DNA of 64,000 nt. Source: Marsupella aquatica (Eukaryota > Marchantiophyta). This document shows, piece by piece, positions 43,554 to 55,621 of the stretch. Under the pieces are notes generated by a model. That model had not been told where the DNA came from. It worked only from the letters and a program-made list of their open reading frames with translations, and ran no database searches. The stretch covers positions 1,178,001-1,242,000 of the forward strand of contig OZ316899.1 in the NCBI GenBank assembly GCA_973895155.1, in the 5' to 3' direction. Position 1 is the first letter of the stretch. Every line of letters starts with the position of its first letter. Both the position numbers and the translations under genes were made by a program.

Positions 43554-46500
43554 TCATATTTTGAGAGGCGTGGGATATTCTCGTTCATCCCGCTCCCATT
43601 TTTTAGTCCAACAATTTTTCCACCTTTGTTTCTGTCCCACTTCACTCTTGCCCATATGAGGCCGGAACCACTCCACTGAACACACATGCTCAAGCTTGTT
43701 CTCATCATTGAGCCCTCCTTCTTCCACATCAGTTACAACTCTTCCCAAATGAACAGGGTAGTTCTCTATATCCTCCATTGCTGGTCTTTGCAAAATAAAA
43801 TGACCTTTGACAATATCCACTCTTGGTTGAAAGGCTTCCCGTGGCCTATTCTTCACAGGTCCAACATAGTCCTCCCTTGCATCCAACTCACATGCAACAT
43901 TCCAAAAAGTGACAGGCACATTGTCTCTCCAATTGTCCGAGGCCAAAATCCGCCTTTCAAATTGTCTCCATCTTCTTGCCTATATTGTACAACCTCCATT
44001 TCCAATGTCGCTAAGACAACCTTCCAATATTGGATGAGATCGTCCCAAGATTATCTTGACTCCTCTGTCTCGCTTCTATCCACAATCAATTGGAAGAACT
44101 TTAAATGTTTTTGGATCCCTACACGAACATCAGCCAACATGCTTATTTCCGTCATAGGAAGGTTTGGGCATCCATCCTTTCCCCACGACCACATTTCAAT
44201 CCCTTCCTTTGGCACCCATGGCACACCATCATTTGACTTGAGCTTATACTGAAAGCATGGCATGCCATCCTCTTGAACATAGAATCAAAATAGTTGGGGC
44301 TTTCCGTGCCCCACCAATGAGTTTGGACCTCTTAGTAGAAAAGGTTCTACGTACCCTTTGAAATCGGGTACTTCTTGAACAAAATATGGAACTGGACTTG
44401 GCGTTCTTGCTTTCATGAACAAGCTCATCAAATCAGGTAATGTCCATGTTGGATTGTGCATAAGAGATTCCGAGAAATGCCCAAACATCCCATCAACGTC
44501 CTCATGAGTGTGCCCAACCATAAGGAATCCAAGTTGAACCTCCTCAAATACCTTCCTTGCTGTTAACAATGATAAATATGCCATAACAAATCTGTTCTTG
44601 TTGTCACTTGGTGCATTGTCAAGTTATAATTTCAGTGTCCGTGGGAGAGGCCTGAAACAATCACTCGGGGGTGAAGATGATGACTCAGCTGCATTGTTAC
44701 AAATCCCAATGTTTTAGAAAAGTATGGAGACAAAGTACCCTTGTTGTACCTGGATTCAAAAAAAAGGAAATAATGCTACAAAATCATGGGATTGAGGATT
44801 TTCAATATTTAGAAGACTTGAATACCTTGCTCCGCAATGAATGTGGTGTCGTCATTAAATGCTTTCCTTACATCTTCCTCAAGAACATCTTTTCTCCCCC
44901 ATAGAAGGTTGTTGAAGACGTTTGTGGAATCCGGCCCTTCCATAAGTGAATTGATCATAGGTTCAGGATTTTCCAACATCCGAAGAATTGAGTCTATTGA
45001 CCCAATGCTTGCATTTGAATCTGGAGCCCAACAAGCAAGATTATACTGAGCCACAGCCTTAGGCCCATGACCATGCGTTAAAATACCGGTTACAGTGATG
45101 GGCAGTCGAACAGAGCCATTGCAATCTTTTGGATTCCATGGCATTTTTGGAAGAGCAGTTTTACAATGGTCCATTTTGTCATGGATGATACAAACTGACT
45201 CTTTGGGATGTGCAACAGAATGCGACCTCCAAGCATGATATAAAAGTCTCCCCTGGGTGTGATCTTCATGATGCTCCTCCTCATCTCATCTGAAAATCTC
45301 CAACTCTTCCTTTCCTCCAGAAAGGCGAGACCTCCGTTGCTGCAACTCACTACAAGTATTGCATTTCGAAAAGTTGTTTCCCTTCTTGTGAATCAGAACT
45401 TCTTTGAAATATTTGTGGTGAAGGAAACTCATTGTTGGTTGGGATATTGGGCCAAGGCCAAGGGCGATGTTTATGTCATTCACCCGATCCCTCATAGTCT
45501 CCCAAGTAATGGTTGTCAGCAACTCCCGAAGACCTACCCGGGAGTTGTCAGCCAAAGTTCTTTGTTTGGCAGGATGATTATCCGCACTCTCATCAATAAT
45601 CATTTTCATTGACATCAATGATTGCAAGACTCTCTCTGACATCCTTTTTTTCCCTTGGTTGCCGTGTTGTGATATCTTCAATCCTTCCCGAACCTGCTTC
45701 TTCATAATATCAAATTGGGTCTTCTTCTTGGCATGCAATACCTTCCACGCCTCAAGACAAATTGGAACTCCTTCAACGCCTAACAACCTCTCCCCTTCTG
45801 ATGTATCCAATGCATTTTGAATCGCCAAAACTTCCTCCTCTTTCCTTTCTTGAAATGACTTACTGAAGTACTTCTCCCTAATTTTTAGAGCCAAATCACG
45901 GTCAAAGTATTGACAACATTTACACCGACAACAATTGTTCGTACTGATCAATAGGATGTCTTCCAGTGACAGGGCTCGTTCTTTCCTTGTGAGATCCTTC
46001 CGCAGTTTCTTTTGAGGTCTCACTTTACTAACATATGACCTCTTGCCGCTTGAGACGTCCTGTCTTTCTCGACCCTGATTCTGAAAATGGTAATGTAAAC
46101 TTTTCCCCCCCGGTGCAATTAACCTTGTAATTGGCCATGGAAAAAGACAATCTTTATATTTCAAATGCTCTCTTCGAGCACCATCACTGAATTCCGTGAT
46201 GAGGATACCAACATGTGTCTCTCCAAGTAGTGTCCCTTGCAACACAACATCCAGATTGGTCGTACTTACCATCGCAATTGAGAAGTTGACATTATTATCA
46301 TCGATCACTTTTACAGTCATCTCTCTCCAATCACACTTGCGGATTATAATCTCCTTCTCGTGCTCCCTCCGTTCTCCAATTCCTTCCACACCTTCATTTC
46401 CATGTTCATACCCTCCTAAATCAGAAATTCCTAGATCTCCAAAAGCAAGCGGCAAAAGATCTGTCCTCCTCCAAGCTCTTGTGGAATTTGAGACAAATAT

Positions 46501-46701
46501 CTGATTTTCTCCATCGCCATTACTCATAACTTTGTTGATCCTTACCAGCACTCTATCCGAACCAAGTGAGCAATCATTTACCTTGATCGTCGGGTCAATA
46601 TTTATGACCGTCCCTTTTGCAACCAAAGAGGCTCCAACACATAACCCAACCTCTTTCCCAACTCGAATCCAGCTCTTTGAGTTTACCATTTTTTCTGTCA
46701 A
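43554..46701 (-). pseudogene. DUF7869-type transposase-like protein (about 1,000 aa)
   Basis: The longest open piece is 45286-46701 (471 residues) and holds CCRCKCCQYF, a Cys cluster followed by SKSFQERKEE, and at its end GNNFSKCNTC. Shifted frames continue with HDKMDHCKTALP (about 45170), LDNAPSDNKNR (about 44610), FLMVGHTHEDVDGMFG (about 44530), then a C-terminal domain with HVCSVEWFRPH (43554-43946). The order Cys cluster, FxKC..C, HDKMD..K..LP, LDN...NKN, GHTHEDxD is the signature I associate with DUF7869 proteins of repetitive elements. Three acidic motifs may form an RNase H-like D-D-D/E centre (inference). At least four frame breaks show decay. Confidence 0.7.
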
Positions 46702-46763
46702 AATGAAATAATTACAATTAATTCCAAAACAACCTTACCGATAACATGAATTAATTTCCTACA

Positions 46764-47360
46764 GCGGAACATTGTCCCGTCGGTGATTATCCATTATCAA
46801 GTCAAAAATTAATTTAGCCATTGTTAATATTCTCACAAACCGCACGGAACACTGTCCTGTCCCTCCATAAAAACAAACTCCAAAAATACCAGATAACATC
46901 GGATTATTAGAAACCCGATATCCGTCCTTCATATCTTCAACTGTCCTGGCGGAACATTGTCCCGTCAGTTGGTCAAAATCAATTGGAATGATCTCCCAGA
47001 AGAGACATCCACATAAATAAAACTCAAATTAATTACCTTTCGGTGTCACCAATCTTCCACTGTTTTGGCGAAACAGTGTTCCCTATGTCGGGGAGAATAA
47101 ATTCTCGGTATCTCGAATATGAGATATCCTGATAAATATCAGTCAAAAAATTCTATCGGACTAATCTTGAACTCTGCCGGCGGAACAGTGTTCCGTTTGA
47201 CGGTGAAAATAAGTTGGGGGTCTCTGAAAGAAGATAATCCTCATAAATAAAATGGAAAAACATCTAGCGGCCACCTAACTAACTCTGACTCTCGCTCTTC
47301 GGCTAATACTTATTCTTTGAAACTCCAGCATAAGGAACCCCCACGGGACGGTGTTCCGTC
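46764..47360 (+). repeat. Array of six 15-bp palindromes upstream of the DUF7869-type gene
   Basis: Copies start near 46764, 46844, 46948, 47067, 47179 and 47342, spaced about 80-160 bp. The best is CGGAACAGTGTTCCG (47180-47194); others differ by one to three bases, for example CGGAACATTGTCCCG. Each sits in a loosely repeated ~110-bp unit that also has AT-rich words such as ATCCTCATAAATAAA. They cover the leader of the minus-strand gene, consistent with an operator array or structural repeat. Confidence 0.85.
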
Positions 47361-48110
47361 GCCCTCTCCCTCCAGGTATTAAACATTTCCCGATCCGACA
47401 TGACTCTTTTAAGACCTTCGTTCAGAAGAATCTCTCAGACATGACACAAGACCAAGTTTGATTTTCAGGAGAGAGTAAACCTAGTATCCAGTCAGAAGAG
47501 CTTGAATATCTCTAGAATCTAATGAGATCATGAGAAATGAATCCTAATTGAGTCAGAAGTTGGGATATGAAGTTCAAATTGATTTGAACTGAAATGAACT
47601 GATCTCATCTTAAACAAGAGTCTCACAAGAGCACGATCTCATCTAAAACAAGAGATATCACAAATTAAACCTTGCGAGTACCTTCTTCGATGACCAAGAC
47701 TTGTCTCCAACTCAGTCTCAGATTGTGGACAAAAAACGATTAATCTCTGATACCTGATTCAATGAACCGTCGAGTCTCGAAGATTGTTGGTTCACACGCA
47801 AGCTCCAAATCAGCGAGAACGCAGATGCTAAACTTGTTCTCCGCCTTGCTCCACGATGCACAAATGGAAAATGAAATGGAAAGAAGGGTCTGAAAACAGA
47901 ATACCCATCCCGTCTTGCTCACCTTCAAGGTTTTTGGGGGGAAATTCAAAATTCAAAATTTGAAAATCAGAAGTGAACACTTGTACTGGATCCGCATGTG
48001 CGCGGACCAAATTTGAAATTTGAAATTCAAAAGCTGAAACTGTACACTCTCACGTGAGGTCTTGTACATGTGAGCAGACCTTCGGATGTCATGACTGTAC
48101 ACATATTACT
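47361..48110. other. Gene-free spacer with A/T word repeats
   Basis: No gene is seen. ATCTCATC...AAACAAGAG occurs twice near 47600-47660, and AAATTCAAAATTTGAAA-type words recur at 47940-48030 around a GTGCGCGGACC word. Possible leader sequence of the minus-strand gene. Confidence 0.35.
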
Positions 48111-48429
48111 GTATATATTCATTTAGGTAACGTTCCCGGTATTGTTCGGACCAAAGTCAGTCACCATAATTTTCATTGTTAGTCAGAATACTTTCTTGAC
48201 CATCTATGTATATAATTTTATGCACCCATACAGTACGCTACCCATGATAATCTATGTCATAAGAAGAATTTAATTGATTGTAAATTTTATATTTAATTGA
48301 TTTAATTTTATACTGTAATAAAAAACATCAAAACCAAAAAAATAGTATAAAAGCCGTAAAAGAGTGGGGGTGGGGTGTGGGATCAAAAAAATGAAAAATA
48401 CAAAGCCAAAAACAATTTTTAGCTGGTGA

Positions 48430-49134
48430 TAATACACTATTGTTGTGACTCATTTTTTGCCCCATGACATCTTTTACTAGTCAGATAACATTTTTGGGGC
48501 AATTAATATGTCTTCTACTACTTAGACATGTTTTGGGCAGTGATATTTGTTGCTTAATGACATCTTTTGAGCTGGAAATTTCTGGATAATTTTTGCACAT
48601 CTTTTCATTATTAATGATATTTAATGCTACGACATGTTTTACTTCACAACATCTATCAATGAGTAATGACATTTAATTTTTTACTTGACGACAGCTTTGG
48701 AATCATGACATAGTTTTACTTTACGACATCTTTGACATTATAACAACATCTTTTTACTTGACCACACCGATCTTGGACATAACGACGTTATTGGCATATG
48801 TTTTCCTTGATGACATATGTTTTACTTCACAACAACTTTGGCAACACGATCTCATTTTACTTGACAATATCTTTGACATAACAGCATCTTTGGCGGCCCG
48901 ACATCTTTGGCATCTTTACAACATCTTGGGCAACACGACATTTTTTATTAAGAACACCTAGTTGGGCACACAATATTTTTTTCTCAATGATGTTTTGGGC
49001 AACACAATATCTTTTTTTTTCAATGACATATTGGCTAACACAATATGTTTTTCCTCAAGGACATTTTAGCCGACACAACATCTTTTTTCTCAACAATCTC
49101 TTTTGTGCAACTCACGGGTATTGAGCTAGTATCG
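48430..49134 (+). repeat. ACGACATCTT satellite-like repeat, left copy
   Basis: A degenerate tandem of roughly 20-30-bp units (GACATCTTTTACTTxACGACA, ACACGACATCTTTGGCA) runs to GTGCAACTCACGGGTATTGAGCTAGTA at about 49107-49133. The same end word appears inverted at 50083, beginning a second copy in the opposite orientation. The family and mobility are unknown. Confidence 0.65.
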
Positions 49135-49250
49135 CATAACAAACATTAACCAGGCCCGTGACAAAGGGGTTTGGTCACATTATTTACTTGGAAACAAAAT
49201 AAATAAATCATTAAATGCTTGGTCCCATCCTCTTTCCTCCTCCATATTAA

Positions 49251-49547
49251 TGTTAGGAATTGACTCGAGTTCCCGACTATAGTTAGTTTGGCCTTACTAG
49301 GGTTAATTGACCCTTGGTTAGTTTAGGATAAGATCCACTTATTTAGGCCCACACATCTTAGTCCCCCTTGGGGGGTATAGGTTGGAGGGAGAGCATTCTC
49401 TCCCTCATTCTTCACATGTTCAATCTCATAAGCTATGGATCCTTCAGGAGTTTGTCCATGATCGTGGTGTCTTGTTGGTGTAGTGTGAGATTGAATGCTC
49501 TCATGTTCCGCATTGTTGTCTAGTCTGGAGCTGACGGTTTTCCTACA
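49251..49547 (+). mobile_element. Solo LTR, 297 bp, TSD ATTAA
   Basis: It starts TGTTAGGAAT and ends TTTTCCTACA and is flanked on both sides by ATTAA (49246-49250 and 49548-49552). A related LTR lies at 51722-52014. It is the recombination footprint of a small LTR retrotransposon, probably the copia family seen nearby. Confidence 0.85.
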
Positions 49548-49552
49548 ATTAA

Positions 49553-50082
49553 GCCATCATGATCTTGCCTAAATACAAATAGTATTCCCTTAACTATAAT
49601 ACACTGTTGCGCCTTTTTTTCCTTAGTTTGGTCATCATTCAAAAAATTAATGTAGTGCCAACAAAAAAGGTAATCAATAGACAGAAGGGATAAAACCAAA
49701 AATGAATTAATAAAATATACTTAGAGTGCCTTTCATCTTACTATTAAAGCTCCAACTCAAGTCTACTTTTAAGAGACTAGGTCTAGAGTGAAGCCTCTAG
49801 ACCGTAACTCTATGGCCATCATGTGCATGAGAGAAACACATGACATTACTATGATGTATGTACATGCCAGTTTTCCATGATAATTTCTATACTTTAGGCA
49901 CTATGGCCCCACCACAACATATGTGCACACAAAATATACTCATGTGCACATAAAGGAGAAGGGTATAATTATTATATATGACTATTAAAATGATGAATTT
50001 GTTTATCATTTCATTAACCTTGAGTTCAAAGAATATGAATAGATAATAGACCGTTAACTTGTGTCTCCAATTATTTTCTACT
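49553..50082. other. AT-rich spacer, no gene seen
   Basis: No motif with support was found. One 91-residue minus-strand frame (49887-50162) is hydrophobic and AT-driven and looks like chance. Confidence 0.4.
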
Positions 50083-50230
50083 AGCTCAATACCTGTGCGT
50101 TGCACAAAAGATGTCGTGGCGGCCAAGATGTAGTTGAAAACAAAAGTGGTCGTGTCGTCCAAGCGGTTGTTGAGAAGAAAGATGTTGTGTCGGCCAAGAG
50201 GTCATTAAGAAGAAGGATTTGTTGCAAGGA
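50083..50230 (-). repeat. ACGACATCTT satellite-like repeat, inverted copy
   Basis: It begins CTAGCTCAATACCTGTGCG at about 50083 and continues with AAAGATGTCGTG GCGGCCAAGATGT units, the reverse complement of the left copy. The repeat resumes at 51350-51490, so the copia fragment between interrupts it. Confidence 0.65.
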
Positions 50231-50429
50231 GCCCAATCTGGTAAGCTCTCTTTCTGTGAAGATTGAATGTATCTTTGGCAAGCAAAAGATAGTAAGTTCC
50301 AGTTCTAGTTTCTACCATTCTCATGAGATTCATGAGTATGATTGTACATTCGGGTGTTTGGGGTCCAGCGTTGGAGCCGTCGTTGGGTGGAGCCAGATAT
50401 TTTGTGACGTTTGTACATGAATGTGTTGG

Positions 50430-51330
50430 CTGTACTACATGAAAGAGAAGTCTCAAGTATTTGAGATCTTCAAGGAGTGGAAAGCCATGGTGGAGCTACA
50501 GACTGGGAAGTTAGGACTTGAAGTGTGTTTGGTCAGATAACGGTGGGGAGTATAAGACAATCCAATGAGTTTGACCAATTTGGTTCGGACCTTGGCCTCA
50601 AGCGTCACTACACTGTACCTGAGACCCCGCAACAAAATGGAGTGGCGGAACGGTTGAATCAGACATTATTGGAGAAAGCACGCAGCATGCTATGTAGGTC
50701 CAAGTTGCCCAAAAACTTTTGGGCTGAAGCTGTCAACCAAGCTGCATATGTTTACAATCTGTCACCAAACAATAATACTAGTAAGTTCATGCAGACTCCA
50801 TTTGAGTTAGGGTATAAAACACCTGCAGATTACTCTAGACTTCAAGTTTTTGGGTGTGCTGCCTATGTTCAGATTGAGCAGACAGTCACACAGGTCTAAG
50901 TTGGATCCCAAGTCTAACAAATGTATTTTTCTAGGCTTTAGTCCGGGGCAGAAGTGCTACAAGTTGTGGGAACCTGTCGATTGCAAGGCGGTTGTGAGCA
51001 GAAATGTTGTTTTTGACGAAGAATGGTTGTCAAGACCCCGGGATATTCAGGAGGAACAGGTTCACTTGGTTGAGCACGACAATGATCCCGGTGTTATATT
51101 GGTCACTAAAGATGGAGACCCCTGTAGCTATGAAGAAGCTATGGCCTCTCCAGAGAAGGATAAGTGGATGGAGGCGATGTTGAAGGAGATGAATTCTTTG
51201 AAGAAGAATTCAACTTGGCACTTAACTAACATGCCTCGTGGGAAGACACTGGTTCCGTGTAGATGGTTGAACGTACAAGAAGAAGCAGGATGGCACTTCC
51301 AAGGCACGCCTTTTGGCCAAAAGGTACACC
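50430..51330 (+). pseudogene. Ty1/copia pol fragment: integrase end and RT start
   Basis: The integrase part has ETPQQNGVAERLNQTLLEKARSM (about 50610), FWAEAVNQAAYVYNL, and KCIFLGFSPGQKCYKLWEP. The RT start has WMEAMLKEMNSLKKNSTWHL and LVPCRWL (about 51170-51260). This order and wording is typical of Ty1/copia. The fragment is broken near 50895 and stops near 51300, where satellite sequence begins. Confidence 0.9.
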
Positions 51331-51349
51331 CAGAAAGAGGACTAACAAA

Positions 51350-51700
51350 AGATAACAAATGATAACAAAAGATGTAGTGTTGGCCAAGTTGTTGAGAACA
51401 AAAGATGTTTTGTCCCCCAATATGTTGATGTTAAGAAAAAAATATGTCATCTCACCCAAGATGTTATTAAGAAAAAAGATGTCGTGTCATCTTGGGTTTT
51501 CTCATGACTTTTTCTCTCCACACCATCTTTTGTGCAACTTTTGTCTTAACGACATCGGTTTTACTTAACGACAGCTTTTCTCTTGACAACATCTTGGGTG
51601 CCACAACATCTTTTATATTAACGACATCTTGGGCAACACGACATTATCTTTCTCAACAACATCTTGGGTGACACGACATCCTCAGAGTATGTATTTTTCA
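51350..51700. repeat. Satellite-like repeat forming an inverted pair
   Basis: To about 51490 the units read AAAGATGT; from about 51500 to 51690 they read ACATCTT, so the two halves can pair across a centre near 51490. Each half resembles the copies at 48.4-49.1 kb and 50.08 kb. Confidence 0.6.
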
Positions 51701-51721
51701 CAAAAGTATTTTGGGGGCTTT

Positions 51722-52014
51722 TGTGGGACCCATCACATAGTTGAACCCAGTTAAGCCAACTATTATGGGTTATTAGGGGATTGACCCTTGGTTAGTTTAG
51801 GATAAGATCCATGGATTTACTAAGGTCCACACATTTTAGTTCCCCTTGGGGGGTATAGGATGGAGGGAGAGGCAACAGTCTCTCACTCATTCTTCACATG
51901 TCATTTTGACCAATCTCATGAACTATGGATCATTCAGAAGTTTCTCTATGATCGCGGTGTCTTGTTGGTCTTCCGCATGATTGCGGTCTAGTCTAGAGTG
52001 AACATTTTTCTACA
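51722..52014 (+). repeat. LTR related to the 49251 solo LTR, with inverted end attached
   Basis: It starts TGTGGGACCC after a G-rich tract (TTTTGGGGGCTT) and ends TTTTTCTACA. Internal sequence matches the solo LTR (GACCCTTGGTTAGTTTAGG; CCCCTTGGGGGGTATAGG). The following bases (52015-52052, TAGGAAAACCGTGAGCTCC) are the inverted terminus of the same LTR, giving a tail-to-tail junction. No flanking duplication was found. Confidence 0.7.
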
Positions 52015-52052
52015 TAGGAAAACCGTGAGCTCCAGACTAGAGAGCAATGCTT

Positions 52053-52850
52053 GGAGAGTGACTCAGAACTTAGTACTTAGGCTTAGTAATTTAGCCAGTT
52101 GAGGCATTGTTATGACATCACTCTCTCCCGAAACTATCAATGGTTTGCGGTCAAATCAGTGTTACCAATCACTCATCAAAAATCCCATATGGCTCAAACA
52201 AGACAGTCCAATGAGTTTGTGACCATTTCATTGTTGTGGCCATTTTTATGTGTGGGGCCACTTGTGTACTTGGTCAATATGGTCATTGCAAAGAAGAAGT
52301 TAATTATTTTAGTTCTCCCCTCAATAGCCTTTTCTCCCACTTTCCTAAGAATGATGTCTTTTAAACTGAAAACTCTAATTGTTCTTTTTCTATATGTTTT
52401 ACATTAATCGAATGTGACAAACATGTGTAAAGATTTTCATGTTAGACCCACCTACAATTATGGCCGCATGTCAACTCACATTCAATTTCCATTCACCTTC
52501 ATATTAGAATCCTTTTATTAATGGATGCCAGTGCCATAGTGTAGGTGTGGGTGGAATCCCATTCCTCTCTCAAGCTAGGTGAGTCTTTATTCTGTAGTTA
52601 GTTCCTTGACCCAATCTAATGGACAGAAATATTTAGGCCTTATATCCAAGGGTCATCTTTATATTGTTTCATGCAACAATTTTGGTCTTGTTGTCCACTG
52701 TCTCCATAGATGTGGTCAGTATTAAGTTTGGAATAACCACCGCCTGGCCAAACTGAGGACTCATGGTTTGGCCTTGCCCTCAACTGGAAAATAATGGAGA
52801 AATGCCTCATTATATACAGTCACCTTATCTGAATTATAATTATGGGAGTT
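52053..52850. other. Gene-free spacer
   Basis: The only longer frame (52099-52407) is hydrophobic in its second half but has no family motif. I see no supported gene. Confidence 0.35.
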
Positions 52851-52937
52851 ATTGGGTAATTATTCACTAAGTAAGTAACTTACTAACTTTCACTAATATT
52901 TACTTTTATTACTTAGTTAGTTTGCAAGTAACCATTC

Positions 52938-53291
52938 CGGAGGGTCCTCTAATAAGTATGTAACTACCACAATTGTGGATGCTAGTTGCACCAACTTATT
53001 TGGAGATTGGAGGGCCTATGTGAGGGGTTCAAATCCCTCCTCTATGAATTATTTCCTAATACTAACAGTTTAGGGGTCCCCTAACACATGCCTTGGTTGA
53101 AGGAATCACTTAGAGGTCCTTTTATAAGTATGTAACTAGTACCATAATTTTGGATGCTAGTTGCACCAAGTGACCTTATTTACATATTGGAGGGCCTATG
53201 TGAGGGGTCCAACTCCCTCCTCCATGAATGGAGACCTAATAACGTGTAGGGGTCCCCTAAGACAGGGTTGAATGAAGGACTCACTTAGAGC
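52938..53291 (+). repeat. Two-unit tandem repeat with tRNA-like T-arm
   Basis: Units of about 170 bp share TAAGTATGTAACTA, GGATGCTAGTTGCACCAA, GGAGGGCCTATGTGAGGGG and AGGGGTCCCCTAA. The first unit contains GAGGGGTTCAAATCCCTC, a 5-bp stem with a GGTTCAAATCC loop that matches the Pol III B-box of tRNA genes. The second has GGTCCAACTCC. The unit may derive from a tRNA-related SINE, but the 5' half does not fold as a tRNA by eye. Confidence 0.55.
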
Positions 53292-53339
53292 AACACTCAA
53301 TTAGGGTTATCACTAACCCTAAACAAGTGATGTAATTAC

Positions 53340-53580
53340 CGGATTCGCTCTCAGTCCCCGACTTTCACTCACACACTCGCTCACTCACTCGCGATCGGTA
53401 TCGACCTCCTCGCTCATTCCCCGATCACTCTCTTGGTCGTTCCTCGTTCCTCGTTCGCTCGCTCGTTCCTCGATCGCTCGCTTGTTTACTCGCTCCAGCC
53501 GCCTTTGATCACTCGCTCGATCACTCACTCCTCCTCCCCGCTCATTCCTCCCTCGATCGCTAGTTTGCTGATCCCTGCTC
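53340..53580. repeat. CTCG/CTCACT microsatellite-like tract
   Basis: Imperfect runs of CTCACT, CGCTCGCTCGTTCCTCGTTCG and CTCGATCACT. ORFs across it are low-complexity Ser/Arg translations of the repeat. Confidence 0.7.
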
Positions 53581-54240
53581 CTGCTCAAAGCTCCTTGCTC
53601 ATGAGTTGCCTGGTTTATTCAGCTCCTCCTCAGGACTCTAGCTCTCCTCCTGCTCTTCAGTTCTCTGGTTCATTAAACTGCTCCTCAGTTCTCTCGTTGA
53701 TTCAGTGCTCTTATTCTGGTTGATAGTCTCCTGGCTACTATTGAGCTCAGCAACTGGTTTAGGGCATCAACTACTTCAGCTGATTGACTGCTCCTTCTCC
53801 TGAGATTGGTAATGTATGATTCATCCTCTTGAATTGTCCACATTTTGTATGTTGTAATCTTCTATGCAGACTTCCAGAGGTCTTTTGATAGCTTCTTGTT
53901 TTAGGGCTTGTGGTTTCCCGCTGCCTCAGTCAGTTTGTTGGGGACCGGTTATGTTGTTGTTGTGAGAATTGAGTGTGGCTGGATGTTTTTAAGTAACCCT
54001 AGGTTTTGTCATGCAAATGCAGACCTCTCATTCTTCAATCAATCACAGAGACGATATCAACCAATCAATCAATCAATCAACGATATCCATTTCCAAATTC
54101 AGGTGAGGATCCAATCTCTGTGTTCAGAAATTAGTCATTGATAGGATACCTTAAAAAAATGAAATGCTTTCTTGTCCGTATGTGATTTTGGGTTAAGTTT
54201 ATCGCAAGCACGCCAGATCTGACTTGGGTACACTCTCAAA
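53581..54240. other. Gene-free spacer before the palindrome array
   Basis: It contains CTCC/CTCAG-rich sequence at 53590-53700 and short AATC tandem repeats near 54060-54080. No supported gene. Confidence 0.35.
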
Positions 54241-54275
54241 TCGTTGTCAAAACTCTCCTCTTTCTTCTCGGGATC

Positions 54276-54845
54276 CACGGAACGGTGTCCCACCTTCCTG
54301 TTGAAAAAAGTCCCACACCCGATGGCACGGTGTTCCACGGGCTGTGAGAGGAAGTCCCACACCCCATGGGTCGGTGTTCCGCGTCCGAACGGGACGGTGT
54401 TCCGCTCGCCCAGAACCAAAGTCAAACACCCCACAAGATGGCCCCACGAGAAGGCGTTTTGCACACCCGATTTGAACACCCCACGGAACGGTGTTCTCCC
54501 CGCCCTACAACGGGACGGTGTAACGCCCACGTGACTCTATTCCGCGAGGGTCAAAGACATATGTGGAAAGGTGTAGAGCCCATGTAAGAACTATATCCAA
54601 CATCAAACGGGGCGGTGTTCCGCCCGCCCTCAAACTCAGAAATACCTCGCATCGACACAGACCAGACGGGACGGTGTTCCGCGGGCATTCACCACATATT
54701 TGGACTTAAGTCAAACGGGGTGGTGTTCCTCCGAAGATTGGAGACCAGACGGGACAGTGTTCCGCCAGCGTCGAACACCTATTTGGACTTTATTCCTGAC
54801 GTAGTGAGAAACATATCAGACATCGGACGGAACTCTGTTCCGCCG
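54276..54845 (+). repeat. Array of eleven 15-bp palindromes upstream of the plus-strand genes
   Basis: Copies lie near 54276, 54321, 54368, 54389, 54482, 54509, 54607, 54665, 54714, 54748 and 54826, for example CGGGACGGTGTTCCG and CGGAACTCTGTTCCG. The right arm TGTTCCG is better conserved than the left. The array lies just upstream of the first plus-strand exon (acceptor TTGCAG at 55025-55030), mirroring the array in front of the minus-strand gene. Confidence 0.88.
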
Positions 54846-55035
54846 ATAGATAACACTCACTGGGGAGAGTTTGGAGAGGAGAGCCACTTATCGGGGAAAC
54901 AATGACGAGGAAGACGCAACTAAGGGAGCTCCTCTTATATTTCTCTTCCATAGGACATTAGCCTTGAGATTTTTAGCTGTTGCACTATGCCGATACCTCT
55001 GATTCTAAATGAAATCTCCTGCGATTGCAGAGACG

Positions 55036-55581
55036 ATGGGTAAAGGCGTTGAGTGTTTCAATAAGTTTCGCCCAAGATTTGAAAGACATCTAACTCTCCA
55101 ACGTAGTCTCACAAAAGAATACGATATGTTGGAAACTTTCCTTCTTCCAGGGCTTCCAAACGAACTCGTCGAGAAGTTAATTTGGCAGTCAATTCTGAAG
55201 GATTACAATGCCCTCGCGGATGAAAGTTCATTTTCTGATACAGTACTAAATTCATTGGTCTCCCTCAGGTCAGTCTCTTGAAGGTGGTGGCACTTGATAA
55301 ATAATACCTATCTCTTGGGGGTAATCAAGATGACTATTTTGGACTTTCCAGAAAGGAAAGCAGTGTTTCCAGTTGAATATATTCCTGCGCCTCATCTGAA
55401 ACAAACCACATACAACTTTTTTAGAAAGTATCCAGATCTAAAATTCTTGGGATCAATGCATAAACGCCTTCTAGATCAGTTCACGAAGGCATTAGACTTA
55501 TTGCATCCCATTGAAAAATGGAAATTCACGTTGCTCTATTACAAAAGCAGATACCTGGAGAATGGTTTCTATTCTAGATAG
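55036..55581 (+). pseudogene. F-box-like protein 1
   Basis: An acceptor GATTGCAG ends at 55030 and the first ATG is 55036. The frame reads LPGLPNELVEKLIWQSILKDYN, which has the LPxELVxxI pattern of an F-box, then a TGA at 55279-55281, then RWWHLINNTYLL in the same frame. The next ORF has KKWQFLVKNTKFW at the aligned place. The TGA fits loss of a CGA. Family assignment is tentative; F-box proteins normally recruit substrates to SCF ubiquitin ligases. Confidence 0.4.
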
Positions 55582-55621
55582 AATTTGCTCCTAATAAGTT
55601 CCATTTGGTCTATAAGGCAAG

